Assembly: GCA_028874915.1 (NCBI GenBank)
Contig: JAPPHA010000039.1
Location: 28,493 to 92,492, forward strand
DNA: 64,000 nucleotides
Source of the DNA: Paracoccaceae bacterium
GTDB taxonomy: Bacteria; Pseudomonadota; Alphaproteobacteria; Rhodobacterales; Rhodobacteraceae
Reading direction: 5' to 3'
The translations under genes were made by a program, and so were the position numbers. Numbering within the stretch: position 1 is the stretch's first letter; the number at the start of each line of letters is the position of its first letter. Below the pieces are notes generated by a model that worked only from the letters and a program-made list of their open reading frames with translations, was not told the DNA's origin and made no database searches. Below, in pieces: positions 18,013-28,109 of this stretch.

Positions 18013-19698
18013 ATGGACCCGAACCTACGGCTCGCAAGGCCTCTGCCGGCCCTTTCCGGCTTTCTGGACATATGGTCCTTGATCGCCCTTTCGGTGGTCA
18101 TAGTGGTCCTGTTTCCGATAGTGGCCGTCTTCTGGATGGCCCTATTCCCCACCGAACCCATCTGGCTGCATCTCCTGTCCACGGTACTTCCGCGCTACCT
18201 GTTCAACAGCGCTTTGTTGATGGTGACCGTGGGGGTCATCACAGGAATCATGGGAACCGTGGCCGCCTGGCTGGTCGTGATGTGCTCATTCCCCGGCCGG
18301 CGCGTGTTTGAATGGGCGCTTCTGCTGCCGCTTGCCGTCCCGGCCTATATCGCGGCCTATGCGCTGGTGGATTTCTGGGAATATGCGGGGCCGGCCCAGA
18401 CCGGACTTCGTCAACTCTTCGGCTGGACATCACCGAGCGACTACTGGTTCCCGGCCGTCCGGTCGCGCCTCGGCGCCATTCTGGCCCTGTCGTTTTCGCT
18501 CTACCCCTATGTCTATCTGCTCGCTAGGGCCGCGTTTCGCGACCAATCGGCGAATGCGCTCGAAGTGGCGCGGACCCTGGGTTGCGGGCCATGGGGTCGG
18601 TTTTTTCGGGTCGCCATTCCGCTGGCGCGGCCTTCGATCTTTGGTGGGCTGGCCATCGTCATGATGGAGACGCTCAACGATTTCGGGGCCGTCGACTATT
18701 TTGCGGTCCAGACGCTGACCACCGGGATCTTCACGACCTGGCTGGAAGCCTCGAATCGTGGCGGGGCCGCGCAAATCGCATCATTGATCCTGATCGTCGT
18801 GCTTGTACTCGTCCTTTCCGAGCGGTCGAGCCGGCGACGAATTCGCTTCTACCAGGCCAGCCGAAAGCAACGGCAGTCGTCGTCCATGCCGCTCAGGGGC
18901 CTCGGCGCCTGCGGTGCCGTCGTCGCCTGTGGATTCCCGGTGCTGCTCGGCTTTGTGATGCCGGTTTCCATCATCATATCTCACGCCTTGGTCCGCGCCG
19001 AGTTGTGGATGGAGCCGTCACTCTGGACGGCTGCCGTGAACTCCTGTCTGGTGTCACTGTCCGCGGGATTTTTGACAGTCGCAACGGCCGTGTTGCTGGT
19101 TTACGGAATTCGCGTGTCCTTCAAGGAAGGGATTGCGACCCTGGCGCCCCTGACGACCATCGGTTACGCCGCGCCGGGAGTTGTGCTCGGCCTTGGAGTC
19201 CTGATTCCGGTGGCCGCACTGGATCACGCCGTGGCGGACGCTGTTCTTGCCGTCGTCGGTGTCGATCCGGGATTGCTGATCACTGGATCCGGGGCCGCGG
19301 TCGTGCTCGCCTGTTCCATCCGTTTCTTCGCCCTTGCCTTCGCTGCGACGGACTCGGCTTTTGGCCGATTGTCGCCGTCGCTTGGAGACGCTGCCCGATC
19401 GCTCGGAAAATCGGCTACGGGCACGCTGTGGCGCATCTATCTTCCGCTGGTCAGGGGATCCTTGCTCACGGCCGGGCTGCTCGTCTTCGTTGACAGTGTC
19501 AAGGAACTCCCGGCAACTCTGCTCCTGCGGCCTTTCGGCTTCGACACACTGGCGACCCGAACCTACAATTACGCGTCGCTGGAAAACATTACCGGAGCCT
19601 CGTCGGCGGCCTTGATGGTTGTGCTGGTTGGCCTGGCGTCGGTCGTGGTTCTGGCCGTTGTTTCCAGTGGCCCGACGCCGAACCCCGAAACGAGGTGA
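18013..19698 (+). CDS. ABC transporter permease of the Fe(III)-uptake (FbpB) family
   Basis: A 561-residue protein with about twelve membrane helices, a fusion of two permease modules as in FbpB/AfuB. Both halves have the cytoplasmic EAA-type loop: EVARTLGCGPWGRFFRVAIPLARP and DAARSLGKSATGTLWRIYLPLVRG. In the family this protein forms the membrane channel for periplasmic iron(III) delivered by a binding protein and powered by a separate ATPase. Neither partner gene is adjacent: the left neighbour is a small membrane protein and the right neighbour a tRNA, so the partners must be encoded elsewhere or the gene is an orphan. Confidence 0.9.
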   Translation: MDPNLRLARPLPALSGFLDIWSLIALSVVIVVLFPIVAVFWMALFPTEPIWLHLLSTVLPRYLFNSALLMVTVGVITGIMGTVAAWLVVMCSFPGRRVFEWALLLPLAVPAYIAAYALVDFWEYAGPAQTGLRQLFGWTSPSDYWFPAVRSRLGAILALSFSLYPYVYLLARAAFRDQSANALEVARTLGCGPWGRFFRVAIPLARPSIFGGLAIVMMETLNDFGAVDYFAVQTLTTGIFTTWLEASNRGGAAQIASLILIVVLVLVLSERSSRRRIRFYQASRKQRQSSSMPLRGLGACGAVVACGFPVLLGFVMPVSIIISHALVRAELWMEPSLWTAAVNSCLVSLSAGFLTVATAVLLVYGIRVSFKEGIATLAPLTTIGYAAPGVVLGLGVLIPVAALDHAVADAVLAVVGVDPGLLITGSGAAVVLACSIRFFALAFAATDSAFGRLSPSLGDAARSLGKSATGTLWRIYLPLVRGSLLTAGLLVFVDSVKELPATLLLRPFGFDTLATRTYNYASLENITGASSAALMVVLVGLASVVVLAVVSSGPTPNPETR

Positions 19699-19869
19699 CC
19701 ATGCCTGTGAGGTGGACCGGGTGCCGCCGCTGTCGCATTCGTGCAACGACCCGGACGCAACTTGGCAACACGGAAAGACCCGCTCGTTGCCGACTTGATG
19801 CCGTTGAGGTCCTCAGCCATAGTGTCGGCGACGGCTCCGTCCACATCGCCGGAGGCGTTCAGGCACCTT

Positions 19870-19945
19870 GCCCCTATAGCTCAGTTGGTAGAGCAACTGA
19901 TTTGTAATCAGTAGGTCGGGAGTTCGAGTCTCTCTGGGGGCGCCA
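19870..19945 (+). tRNA. tRNA-Thr (anticodon TGT)
   Basis: A complete cloverleaf can be drawn. Acceptor GCCCCTA (19870-19876) pairs with TGGGGGC (19935-19941) with one G-U pair. The D-arm is GCTC...GAGC, and the anticodon stem ACTGA/TCAGT encloses the loop TTTGTAA, giving anticodon TGT. The T-arm is GGGAG-TTCGAGT-CTCTC. Discriminator G and an encoded CCA end at 19945. Confidence 0.97.
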
Positions 19946-20355
19946 GTTGCCTGTATGTCCTCAGTCCGACTTCGTTCGATTTTGCCTTGAAACATCGAAT
20001 CTCGACCGTGCGTCTGATCCTGTCAGGTGGAACTTTCGGTTTGTAGCGTTCGGGCACAATGCCACACATCGCACGGTCGGCATTCGCGACCGGCAGGATC
20101 CTGGGTGTTTACGGTTTCTCGAGTGGGAGGATTGCCTGGCAGAAACCCGATTTGGTTTTACTGCGCCATTCGTCTCGGGTTGGTCCCAGTGTCGCATTTG
20201 GACGACGACGGTGTCGGGCTGGCGTTGCGCGTGCCGGTTGCCAACGGCGGAAAAGTACACAGCCGTTGGAATCGCGCCGCTGTCGCGTCTTCTTCCCTTT
20301 CGCGCCGGGCGGACCGTTACTGCCGACGGCAACGGCCCGAGCCCGTGGCTGTCAG
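19946..20355. other. Non-coding stretch downstream of tRNA-Thr
   Basis: About 410 bases between the tRNA and the end of the acyl-CoA ligase gene. I see no gene, integrase or attachment-site duplication here, so the tRNA does not visibly border an inserted element. Confidence 0.45.
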
Positions 20356-21909
20356 TCAATCCGCGAAGAGGTCGCCGTAGTCGTCCCTGAGGCGGTTCTT
20401 CAAGACCTTTCCCATGACATTTCGCGGCAGGTGCTCGCGGAACAGAATCCTGCGGGGTCGTTTGTAAGGCGCGAGTTGGCGGGCAGCCCCGGCCAGGATT
20501 CCGTCTTCCGACACCGGGTCTTCTCCCGCGCCGCTTTTGGGTTCCCGAACGACAACAGCGACGGCGGCTTCTCCCAGATCGGGGTGCGGGACACCGATGA
20601 CTGCTGATTCAGATACGCCGGGGAGAACGTCAATGATCGGTTCGATTTCAGCCGGGTAAATGTTGTACCCGCCCGAAATCACGAGGTCGCGGGAACGGCC
20701 GATGATGGTCACATAGCCGTCCGGACCGATGCTGGCGATGTCGCCAGTGACGAAGTACCCGTCCGCTGTAAAGGATTCGGCGTTCGCTTCGGGCCGTCGC
20801 CAGTAGCCGGGAAACACATTGGGACCTGCGACCTCAAGAACATTCCCCGCTCCGAGCCTGACGCCAACGCCTGGAAGGGCCGGTCCGACGGTACCTGCGC
20901 GGCGTTCGCCGTCATGAGGATTGGATGTGTTCATGCCCGTCTCGGTCATGCCGTAACGCTCGATGATCGCGTGACCCGTCGCCCGTTTCCAGGCGACGTG
21001 CGTGCGTGCAAGGAGCGGGGCCGAACCAGAGATGAAAAGCCGCATGGATGACGCCGCGTCCGGCAGGTCCGGTTGTTCGAGGAGTCGGGTGTAGAACGTA
21101 GGCACACCCATGAGCGCCGTCGCTTCCGGCATGCAGTCGATGACGGCCCGGACCTCGAACTTCGGCAGGAAAAGGAGCCCGGCGCCGGCCATCAGGGCCA
21201 CGTGGGTCGCGACGAAGAGCCCGTGCACATGGAAAATCGGAAGGGCGTGGATCAACCGGTCACTGGCGGTGAACTGCCACAGGCCGGTCAGGGTCTCGGC
21301 ATTCGATGCCAGATTGTCATGGGTCAGCATGGTGCCCTTTGGCCGACCCGTCGTGCCGGAGGTATAGAGAAGGGCGGCGAGGTCATCGGCTCTGCGTCCG
21401 GTTTCCAGGAATTCGGACGCGCCGGTGTCAGACCGGTGGTCGAGCCCGTCCAGGAAGCTGCCCTCTCCGTTCGGGCCCAGTGTCAGCACGCGGGTCGTAC
21501 CACCCCCTTCCGCCACGGGCGCCAGGTCAGGGTACCGGGTGGTTTCGCAGACCAGCAGAACGGGATCGGCGTCATCCACGAAATAGCGAATCTCCGGCGG
21601 CGTAAAGGCGGGATTGAGTGGCAGGAATACGGCACCGGCAAGAAGGGATCCCATGTAGAGTTCAAGTGCTGCGGGTGACTTCCCGACGCAGGCCGCCACC
21701 CGGTCGCCGGGCCGGACGCCCAGTTCCCGGAGCCTTGCGGCAAACGTCTCGGCGGCACCGAAGAACTGGCCGAAAGTCAGCTGGAACCCGTCGGGCCCGT
21801 CCGCTGGTGGCCGGATGTCGGCAATAAGGAACGGGGAGTCATTTCGGCCCAGCGTCGGCTGCCTGAGGCGTCTGGCCAGATAATTGGAAAGGTACGGGCG
21901 TGATGCCAT
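20356..21909 (-). CDS. AMP-forming acyl-CoA synthetase, malonyl-CoA synthetase (MatB)-like
   Basis: A 517-residue adenylate-forming enzyme; the ATG at 21909 (MASRPYLSNYLA) is preferred over one five codons upstream. Conserved motifs are present in order: the P-loop-like YTSGTTGRPKGTMLTHDN, HALPIFHVHGL, ERYGMTETGM, a YFVTGDIASIGPDGYVTIIGR hinge region, and the C-terminal catalytic lysine in LPRNVMGKVLKNRL. The length and the ALPIFHVHGLFVA segment are typical of malonyl-CoA/methylmalonyl-CoA synthetases. It would activate a small dicarboxylic acid to its CoA thioester. It is divergent from pobA. Exact substrate is inferred from family resemblance. Confidence 0.85.
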   Translation of the reverse strand: MASRPYLSNYLARRLRQPTLGRNDSPFLIADIRPPADGPDGFQLTFGQFFGAAETFAARLRELGVRPGDRVAACVGKSPAALELYMGSLLAGAVFLPLNPAFTPPEIRYFVDDADPVLLVCETTRYPDLAPVAEGGGTTRVLTLGPNGEGSFLDGLDHRSDTGASEFLETGRRADDLAALLYTSGTTGRPKGTMLTHDNLASNAETLTGLWQFTASDRLIHALPIFHVHGLFVATHVALMAGAGLLFLPKFEVRAVIDCMPEATALMGVPTFYTRLLEQPDLPDAASSMRLFISGSAPLLARTHVAWKRATGHAIIERYGMTETGMNTSNPHDGERRAGTVGPALPGVGVRLGAGNVLEVAGPNVFPGYWRRPEANAESFTADGYFVTGDIASIGPDGYVTIIGRSRDLVISGGYNIYPAEIEPIIDVLPGVSESAVIGVPHPDLGEAAVAVVVREPKSGAGEDPVSEDGILAGAARQLAPYKRPRRILFREHLPRNVMGKVLKNRLRDDYGDLFAD

Positions 21910-22028
21910 GTCTCGACGTACCACTCTGCGGTCTTTGTTCGAGTCAGGTGAAGGAACTCACGACCCGCACGACGGCTCGACGGTTCTCCGGGACCGCGGT
22001 CCCGACTATCCGGCCTTCCGGGCCGTGA

Positions 22029-23297
<1,269 letters not shown>

Positions 23298-23339
23298 CTG
23301 GCGAGGATCGCCTGCTCGCCTGCGATTCCCGGGGCCTGC

Positions 23340-23984
23340 CTAACCGAGACCGTCAAGTCTCGCCCTCAGCGCATCGAGTTCGGCCCTGAGCGTCGCAACG
23401 TCGTCAGATTCGGATGCCCCCGAATTTCCATCGGTTGCCTTTGCCGATGTCGCCGGGTCCGTTGGTTCCTGACCCTGCGTCTCCGGTCCCGGTTCGGGCG
23501 GATTCGATGCGTCAGTCCAGGGCCTTCGGTGGGTCCCGGGTAGCCAGGCGGTTGCGAACGTGGCCAGCAATTCCGCCTGACGCTTCTGGAACTCTGCGGC
23601 CGAATCCAGCATTGCGGCCGGATCGATGGTGCCCCGTGCTGCCTCGGAGATCTGTTCGGCCATCACCGTCTGTTGCGCCTTGATCATGTCCAGGGAGGTC
23701 TCGAGGAACTCCGGGATGAAGGACGTGGCGCCGGAGCTGGCATTTCGGACGAGGTCGGTAAGAAGATTGACAGGCAGTGTAAATTCACCGCGGGTTTCCT
23801 GTTCGGCGATGATCTGGAGCAGGGTCTGGCGGGTGAGATCCTCGCCGGTTTTCTTGTCCCGAACCTCGATGTCATGACCGTCCCGGATCAAGGCGGCGAT
23901 GTCGTCGAGGGTGACGTATTCACTGTCCCGCGTGTTGTAGAGCCTTCGGCTGGCGTATCGGCTGATCAGGATAGTCTCGGACAT
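23340..23984 (-). CDS. phaR: Polyhydroxyalkanoate synthesis repressor
   Basis: A 214-residue regulator. The N-terminal 65 residues are the PHB/PHA accumulation DNA-binding domain (ISRYASRRLYNTRDSEYVTL ... VRDKKTGEDLTRQTLLQII), followed by the second PHB-accumulation domain to about residue 120. A Pro/Glu-rich linker and a short heptad-like tail (VATLRAELDALRARLDGL) end the protein. PhaR represses phasin and its own gene and is released when it binds nascent PHA granules. It is next to phaP and phaC, and PhaR-type operator repeats occur upstream of phaP. Confidence 0.95.
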   Translation of the reverse strand: MSETILISRYASRRLYNTRDSEYVTLDDIAALIRDGHDIEVRDKKTGEDLTRQTLLQIIAEQETRGEFTLPVNLLTDLVRNASSGATSFIPEFLETSLDMIKAQQTVMAEQISEAARGTIDPAAMLDSAAEFQKRQAELLATFATAWLPGTHRRPWTDASNPPEPGPETQGQEPTDPATSAKATDGNSGASESDDVATLRAELDALRARLDGLG

Positions 23985-24124
23985 GGCAAACGAACCGGTT
24001 TCGGTAGCGGTGGCTGAGGCAACATCAAACCTGCCGGAAAAAGGCTACAGAAAGCCGCTGTGCGGAAAAAGCGAAAAAGAACGGGTTCGATGTCGAATGT
24101 GACGCGGGACGGAAGGCCAAACGA

Positions 24125-24156
24125 CGAACGGGGCGCCTTGGCCGGCGCCCCGTTCG
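24125..24156 (-). terminator. Strong hairpin downstream of the phasin gene
   Basis: A 13-bp perfect stem: cgaacggggcgcc at 24125-24137 pairs with ggcgccccgttcg at 24144-24156 around a six-base loop. It lies 32 bases beyond the phasin stop codon. There is only a weak T-rich tail on the minus strand, so it may act as a terminator or as an mRNA 3' stabiliser. Confidence 0.6.
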
Positions 24157-24187
24157 CAGACGTCCCCGGGAACGGATCCCGGGCGGG

Positions 24188-24619
24188 TTATTTTGCGGGC
24201 TTCGCCTTTGCCGGGGCTGGGGCCGCGGCCTTGGCGGCTTGAGCCTGGACGCTCTCACTGGCGCCGATGAACAGGTCAATGGCATCGAGCTGGGCCGTTT
24301 TGGCCACCTCTGCAAACTGGGCGAGACGCTTCGGCATGGCCTGGGTCTCTGCAGTCGCGAACTCGGATGCGGCCGCAGCGTATTCGGCCGGCGTTCCGCA
24401 GGCCCGGTTGGCCTCATCCATCCGTCCCAGAACATCCTGGGTCCATCCGCTGGCCAGTTCGGCGTTCTTCCTCGCCGCATCGATCATCACCTTGCCGAGA
24501 TTGGCATTGAGTTCGACAGTCGTCTTGACGGCGTCGTCAAACGTCTTGGTGTCGACATTGAAGGCGTCGATGAATTTTTCGCTTGCCTTCACGAAGTCAA
24601 ATGCCTGTGCCGTTGCCAT
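24188..24619 (-). CDS. phaP: Phasin (PHA granule-associated protein)
   Basis: A 143-residue Phasin_2-type protein, almost entirely helical with amphipathic character (FDFVKASEKFIDAFNVDTKTFDDAVKTTVE), ending in an Ala/Pro/Lys-rich tail (AAKAAAPAPAKAKPAK). Phasins coat polyhydroxyalkanoate granules and set their size and number. It lies between phaR and phaC on the same strand. Two identical PhaR-type sites occur 47-90 bases upstream of its start, so repression by PhaR is likely. A strong hairpin follows the stop. Confidence 0.92.
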   Translation of the reverse strand: MATAQAFDFVKASEKFIDAFNVDTKTFDDAVKTTVELNANLGKVMIDAARKNAELASGWTQDVLGRMDEANRACGTPAEYAAAASEFATAETQAMPKRLAQFAEVAKTAQLDAIDLFIGASESVQAQAAKAAAPAPAKAKPAK

Positions 24620-24665
24620 TGTTCCATCCTTTCACTCTGGGGACTGACGTCGAATCGGCATATAG

Positions 24666-24709
24666 ATGCTGCGATGCGGCATTTCAAGAGAAAATGCTGC
24701 GATGCGGCA
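24666..24709 (-). promoter_or_regulatory. Twin PhaR-type operator upstream of phaP
   Basis: The 16-base sequence atgctgcgatgcggca occurs twice, at 24666-24681 and 24694-24709, 28 bases apart. On the phaP strand each reads TGCCGC-N3-GCAGCA, a near-palindrome. Published PhaR sites in other alphaproteobacteria contain CTGC-N3/4-GCAG, which this matches closely. The spacing puts both sites on nearly the same face of the helix. Confidence 0.7.
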
Positions 24710-24829
24710 AAATTTTTCCGACAGCCGATGAGGTCGAACCACCCCGTCGGAACCATCAACAATCGGGAACCGGGATACCGGACAGGCCCGGTTCCGCTCA
24801 CGGACCGGGCGGCAAAACTCCGCCTGGAC

Positions 24830-26614
24830 TTACTGCCGGACGTAGGTTCCGGGTGCCGGCTCGATTTCCGGGAACCGGTCGGTTCCGGGAGTGCGGGGTT
24901 TAGACCGCGGCGAATCACCGTCCGCAAGCCACGCGTTCCACCGGGGCCACCACGATCCCGGGTGGAATTCGGCGCCGCGTTTCCACTCATCCGGATCGTC
25001 TGGCGGCGCGACATTGGTCCAATGGCCGTACTTCTTGCGGTTGGGCGGGTTCACGATTCCTGCGATGTGACCGCTCTCGGCGAGCACGAATGTCTTGTCG
25101 CCCGATGTCTTGGCGAGGCCCGCAAAACTGCTCTTCCAGGGCGCGATATGGTCGGCAATTGTCGCAACCGCGAACAGTTGTGTCCGGATGTCGGAAAGTC
25201 GAAGCGGCGATCCAAGAAGCTGGAGCCGGTCATTGGCAAGGTCGTTGTCGCGGTACAATTGCTCCAGGTATTCGATGATCATGCGGGCCGGAAGGTTGGT
25301 CGAGTCCCCGTTCCAATGGAGGAGGTCGAAAGCCGGCGGTTTTTCTCCGAGGAGGTAGGACCGGACGGCCGGGCCGTAAACGAGATCGTTGGCCCGCAGG
25401 AAACTGAATGTCCGGGCCATGAAATATCCGTCCATGTAGCCTCGAGACGATACGTCCGAACGGATTCCGTCAATGACGCTGTCATTGATGAAGACGCCGA
25501 GTTCGCCAGGATGTTCGAAGTCGGTAAGCGCCGTCAGGAAGGTGGCCTTGCGAACCCTGTTGGCACCGCCGGTCGCGGCCAGATAGGCGAGGCCGCAGGC
25601 CGTGAGCGTTCCCCCGACGCAGTAGCCGACGACATCAACTCTCCGTGTCCGCGTGACGGACTGGACCGTTCCCAGCGCCGTCAGGAATCCCTCGGCGAGA
25701 TACGTGTCGAGACCGACGTCACGGAACGACTCGTCGGGATTGGCCCAGGAAACGACGAAAACCGTTCGACCCTGTTCGACGGCATAACGGATGAAGCTGT
25801 TCTTCGCCCTGAGATCGAGGATGTAGTATTTGTTGATCCATGGCGGAATGATCAGAAGCGGTGTCCGGTAGACCTTGTCCGTCAGCGGAGTGTACTGGAT
25901 CAACTGGAACAGTCGATTCTGGAAGACGACCGATCCTTCCGTCGTGGCCAGATCTGTCCCGACCGTGAAGGCTTCAGGATCGGAAAGCGTAATCGACAGC
26001 CCATCCGGACTGGCTTCGAGGTCACGGACGAAATTTTCGAGTCCGTCGACCAGCGACCGGCCGTTTGACTGGACCGCCTTCTCAAGGGCTTCGGGATTGG
26101 TGGCGAGGAAATTTGTCGGCGCCATCATGTCGGTGAACTGGCGCAGGATGAAGTTGACCTGGTCCCGGTCCTTGGGATCAAGGGCATTCAGTTCGGCTGT
26201 CGACGACCGCAGTGTCTCGGACGATAACAGGTACTGCCGCCGGATGAGATCGAAATACGGATGGCTGTCCCAGTGTCCGCTGGCGAAGCGGCGGTCGGTG
26301 GGTGCACCGGAATCCGGCCTGTCAGGCTTCGACCCGTCCTCGGCAACGTCTCTTCGGTTCTGGACTTCAGCCCAGTTCCTCAGGCTTTCGCCCCAGAAAC
26401 GGACCTGGGATTCAATAAGGCGGGCAGGATCGTTCACCATTTCGGTGAGATAGGCGGCGGCGGCCTTGACATGGACATCGTGGTCCAGACCTTCGAGCCG
26501 GGGGTCTCGGAGCCGGCGCTTTTCCATCGCCTTGACGAGGCGGGGAATCAGCGCATTCAACCGCTCGAGATTCTGCTCCAGTTCCGATGCCGGTGATTCC
26601 GATTCCGGGGTCAT
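24830..26614 (-). CDS. phaC: Class I poly(3-hydroxyalkanoate) synthase
   Basis: A 594-residue class I PHA synthase. The lipase-like box is GYCVGGT with the catalytic cysteine, in the segment VDVVGYCVGGTLTACGLAYL. The aspartate lies in IADHIAPWKSSF and the histidine in AESGHIAGIVNPP. The N-terminal 100 residues are the variable class I extension. It polymerises (R)-3-hydroxyacyl-CoA into storage polyester at the granule surface. It is divergent from the depolymerase gene phaZ, with 90 bases between the starts. Confidence 0.96.
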   Translation of the reverse strand: MTPESESPASELEQNLERLNALIPRLVKAMEKRRLRDPRLEGLDHDVHVKAAAAYLTEMVNDPARLIESQVRFWGESLRNWAEVQNRRDVAEDGSKPDRPDSGAPTDRRFASGHWDSHPYFDLIRRQYLLSSETLRSSTAELNALDPKDRDQVNFILRQFTDMMAPTNFLATNPEALEKAVQSNGRSLVDGLENFVRDLEASPDGLSITLSDPEAFTVGTDLATTEGSVVFQNRLFQLIQYTPLTDKVYRTPLLIIPPWINKYYILDLRAKNSFIRYAVEQGRTVFVVSWANPDESFRDVGLDTYLAEGFLTALGTVQSVTRTRRVDVVGYCVGGTLTACGLAYLAATGGANRVRKATFLTALTDFEHPGELGVFINDSVIDGIRSDVSSRGYMDGYFMARTFSFLRANDLVYGPAVRSYLLGEKPPAFDLLHWNGDSTNLPARMIIEYLEQLYRDNDLANDRLQLLGSPLRLSDIRTQLFAVATIADHIAPWKSSFAGLAKTSGDKTFVLAESGHIAGIVNPPNRKKYGHWTNVAPPDDPDEWKRGAEFHPGSWWPRWNAWLADGDSPRSKPRTPGTDRFPEIEPAPGTYVRQ

Positions 26615-26643
26615 GGATCGGTTTCCTCCGTTATCGCTTGTTG

Positions 26644-26653
26644 GCAGCGCTGC
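26644..26653. promoter_or_regulatory. Palindrome gcagcgctgc in the phaC-phaZ divergent promoter region
   Basis: A perfect 10-base palindrome built from the gcag/ctgc half-sites used by PhaR lies between the divergent phaC and phaZ starts. It could let PhaR control both genes, but the half-site order differs from the phaP operators, so the assignment is tentative. Confidence 0.35.
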
Positions 26654-26704
26654 AACGCCACATAATACCTCGGTTTGACACGATTATGAACAGGATCCTT
26701 GTCG

Positions 26705-27961
26705 ATGCTGCGCTACGATCTCCAGGAAAACCTCTGCCTTTCGCATCAGTGGATGGGGACGTCCATCCGGGCTTTCTGGAGTCAGCCAGCCTTTGCGTTC
26801 ACACCGAGCCCGATGCCGTCTCTGCTGGCGGCCTGGGGACAGGTCACGGCTCGCGCTTTCAGCCGCATGCGCGTCGTACCCGAATGGAACATCGAATCCC
26901 GGGACCTGGACGGTCACGGCCTCCGCATCCACGAACGGATGCTTGCCGACAAGGCGTTTTGCAGCCTCGTCCGGTTTTCCATCGATATTCCCGATCGTTC
27001 CAATGACGCGGTTCCAGCAAATGGAGCGGCCCGTCCCCAGATCCTTCTCGTGGCTCCGTTATCGGGCCATCACTCGACATTGGCTCGCAAGACGGTCGCC
27101 AGCCTTCTGCCCGTCTGCGACGTTTCTGTTACCGAATGGAAGGATGCCCGCTGTGTTCCCTTGACGGCGGGCCGCTTCGATATCGAGGACTACACCCGGT
27201 ATCTTGTCGAATTCATGCGACTGCTCGGACCGGATATCCACGTGATCGCCGTTTGCCAGCCGGCTCCGCTGGCGCTCTCGGCCACGGCCATTCTTGCGGC
27301 GGCAGACGGCGATGCGACCTGCACGCCGAAGTCTCTCACCCTGATAGGCGGCCCCATCGACCCCGATGCCAATCCGACGGACATCACGGACTTCGGCAAC
27401 CGATTCACCATGGGGCAACTGGAGTCGGGCATGATCCAGACCGTCGGCCGGACGTTCCCCGGCGCAGGCCGACGAGTCTACCCAGGGGCCGTCCAACTGG
27501 CTTCGTTCCTGTCCATGAACTGGCCAACCCATGCCCAGGCCTTTTCACGCCAGATCCGGCGGGTGGCCCGTGGAGATGACAGGGAAGACGATCGCCACAA
27601 CAGCTTCTACGACGAGTATTTCGCGGTCATGGACATGACCGCCGAGTTTTACCTGTCAACGGTCGAACGTATCTTCAAAGGGCGTGAAATTGCCCGGAAC
27701 GCGTTTTCTGTCGGTGGCGAACCGGTCGACATCAACCGAATTTCGGAAACGGCCGTGATGGTGGTCGAAGGGGGACGGGATGACATTTCGGCGCCGGGTC
27801 AATGTCTGGCAGCCTTTGACCTGTTGCCCAATCTGCCAGATTCCATGAGAGAATCGATCCTCGACCCCGATGCCGGCCACTACGGCGTTTTCTCCGGCCG
27901 TGCCTGGCGGGAACGAATTCGCCCCCGGGTCCTGGCGTTCATCGACCGCCACAGCTGCTGA
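26705..27961 (+). CDS. phaZ: Intracellular PHA depolymerase
   Basis: A 418-residue protein from the ATG at 26705, with AGGA upstream. It is of the intracellular (PhaZ1) family, in which the nucleophile is a cysteine in VCQP rather than the usual lipase serine; here the motif is HVIAVCQPAPLAL near residue 185. The acid is in EGGRDDISAPGQ and the histidine in AGHYGVFSGRAW. It mobilises stored native PHA inside the cell. It is divergent from phaC, forming a synthesis/degradation pair together with phaR and phaP. Confidence 0.93.
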   Translation: MLRYDLQENLCLSHQWMGTSIRAFWSQPAFAFTPSPMPSLLAAWGQVTARAFSRMRVVPEWNIESRDLDGHGLRIHERMLADKAFCSLVRFSIDIPDRSNDAVPANGAARPQILLVAPLSGHHSTLARKTVASLLPVCDVSVTEWKDARCVPLTAGRFDIEDYTRYLVEFMRLLGPDIHVIAVCQPAPLALSATAILAAADGDATCTPKSLTLIGGPIDPDANPTDITDFGNRFTMGQLESGMIQTVGRTFPGAGRRVYPGAVQLASFLSMNWPTHAQAFSRQIRRVARGDDREDDRHNSFYDEYFAVMDMTAEFYLSTVERIFKGREIARNAFSVGGEPVDINRISETAVMVVEGGRDDISAPGQCLAAFDLLPNLPDSMRESILDPDAGHYGVFSGRAWRERIRPRVLAFIDRHSC

Positions 27962-28109
27962 ACGCCGAGGCGCCATCCGATCGGGGTCCAGCCGGAATCC
28001 GACTGCGTCTGACCGGCTGGTCCCGAGGGGCAGGGGTTTCGGGTTTCGGTTTCGAAGTGGCCGCCAAGGCAGGAACCCTGAATCACATGGCGCCTTGGCC
28101 CGCCACCAT

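Noticed and set aside
19870..20355. tRNA-Thr as an attachment site for an integrated element
   Set aside because: No integrase gene and no duplicated tRNA 3' end nearby; the 16-base match at 44467 is mostly the common T-arm.
24239..26068. A 609-codon forward open frame opposite phaP and phaC
   Set aside because: It is the antisense shadow of the well-supported PHA synthase gene, with composition rich in Arg, Gly and Asp and no domain.
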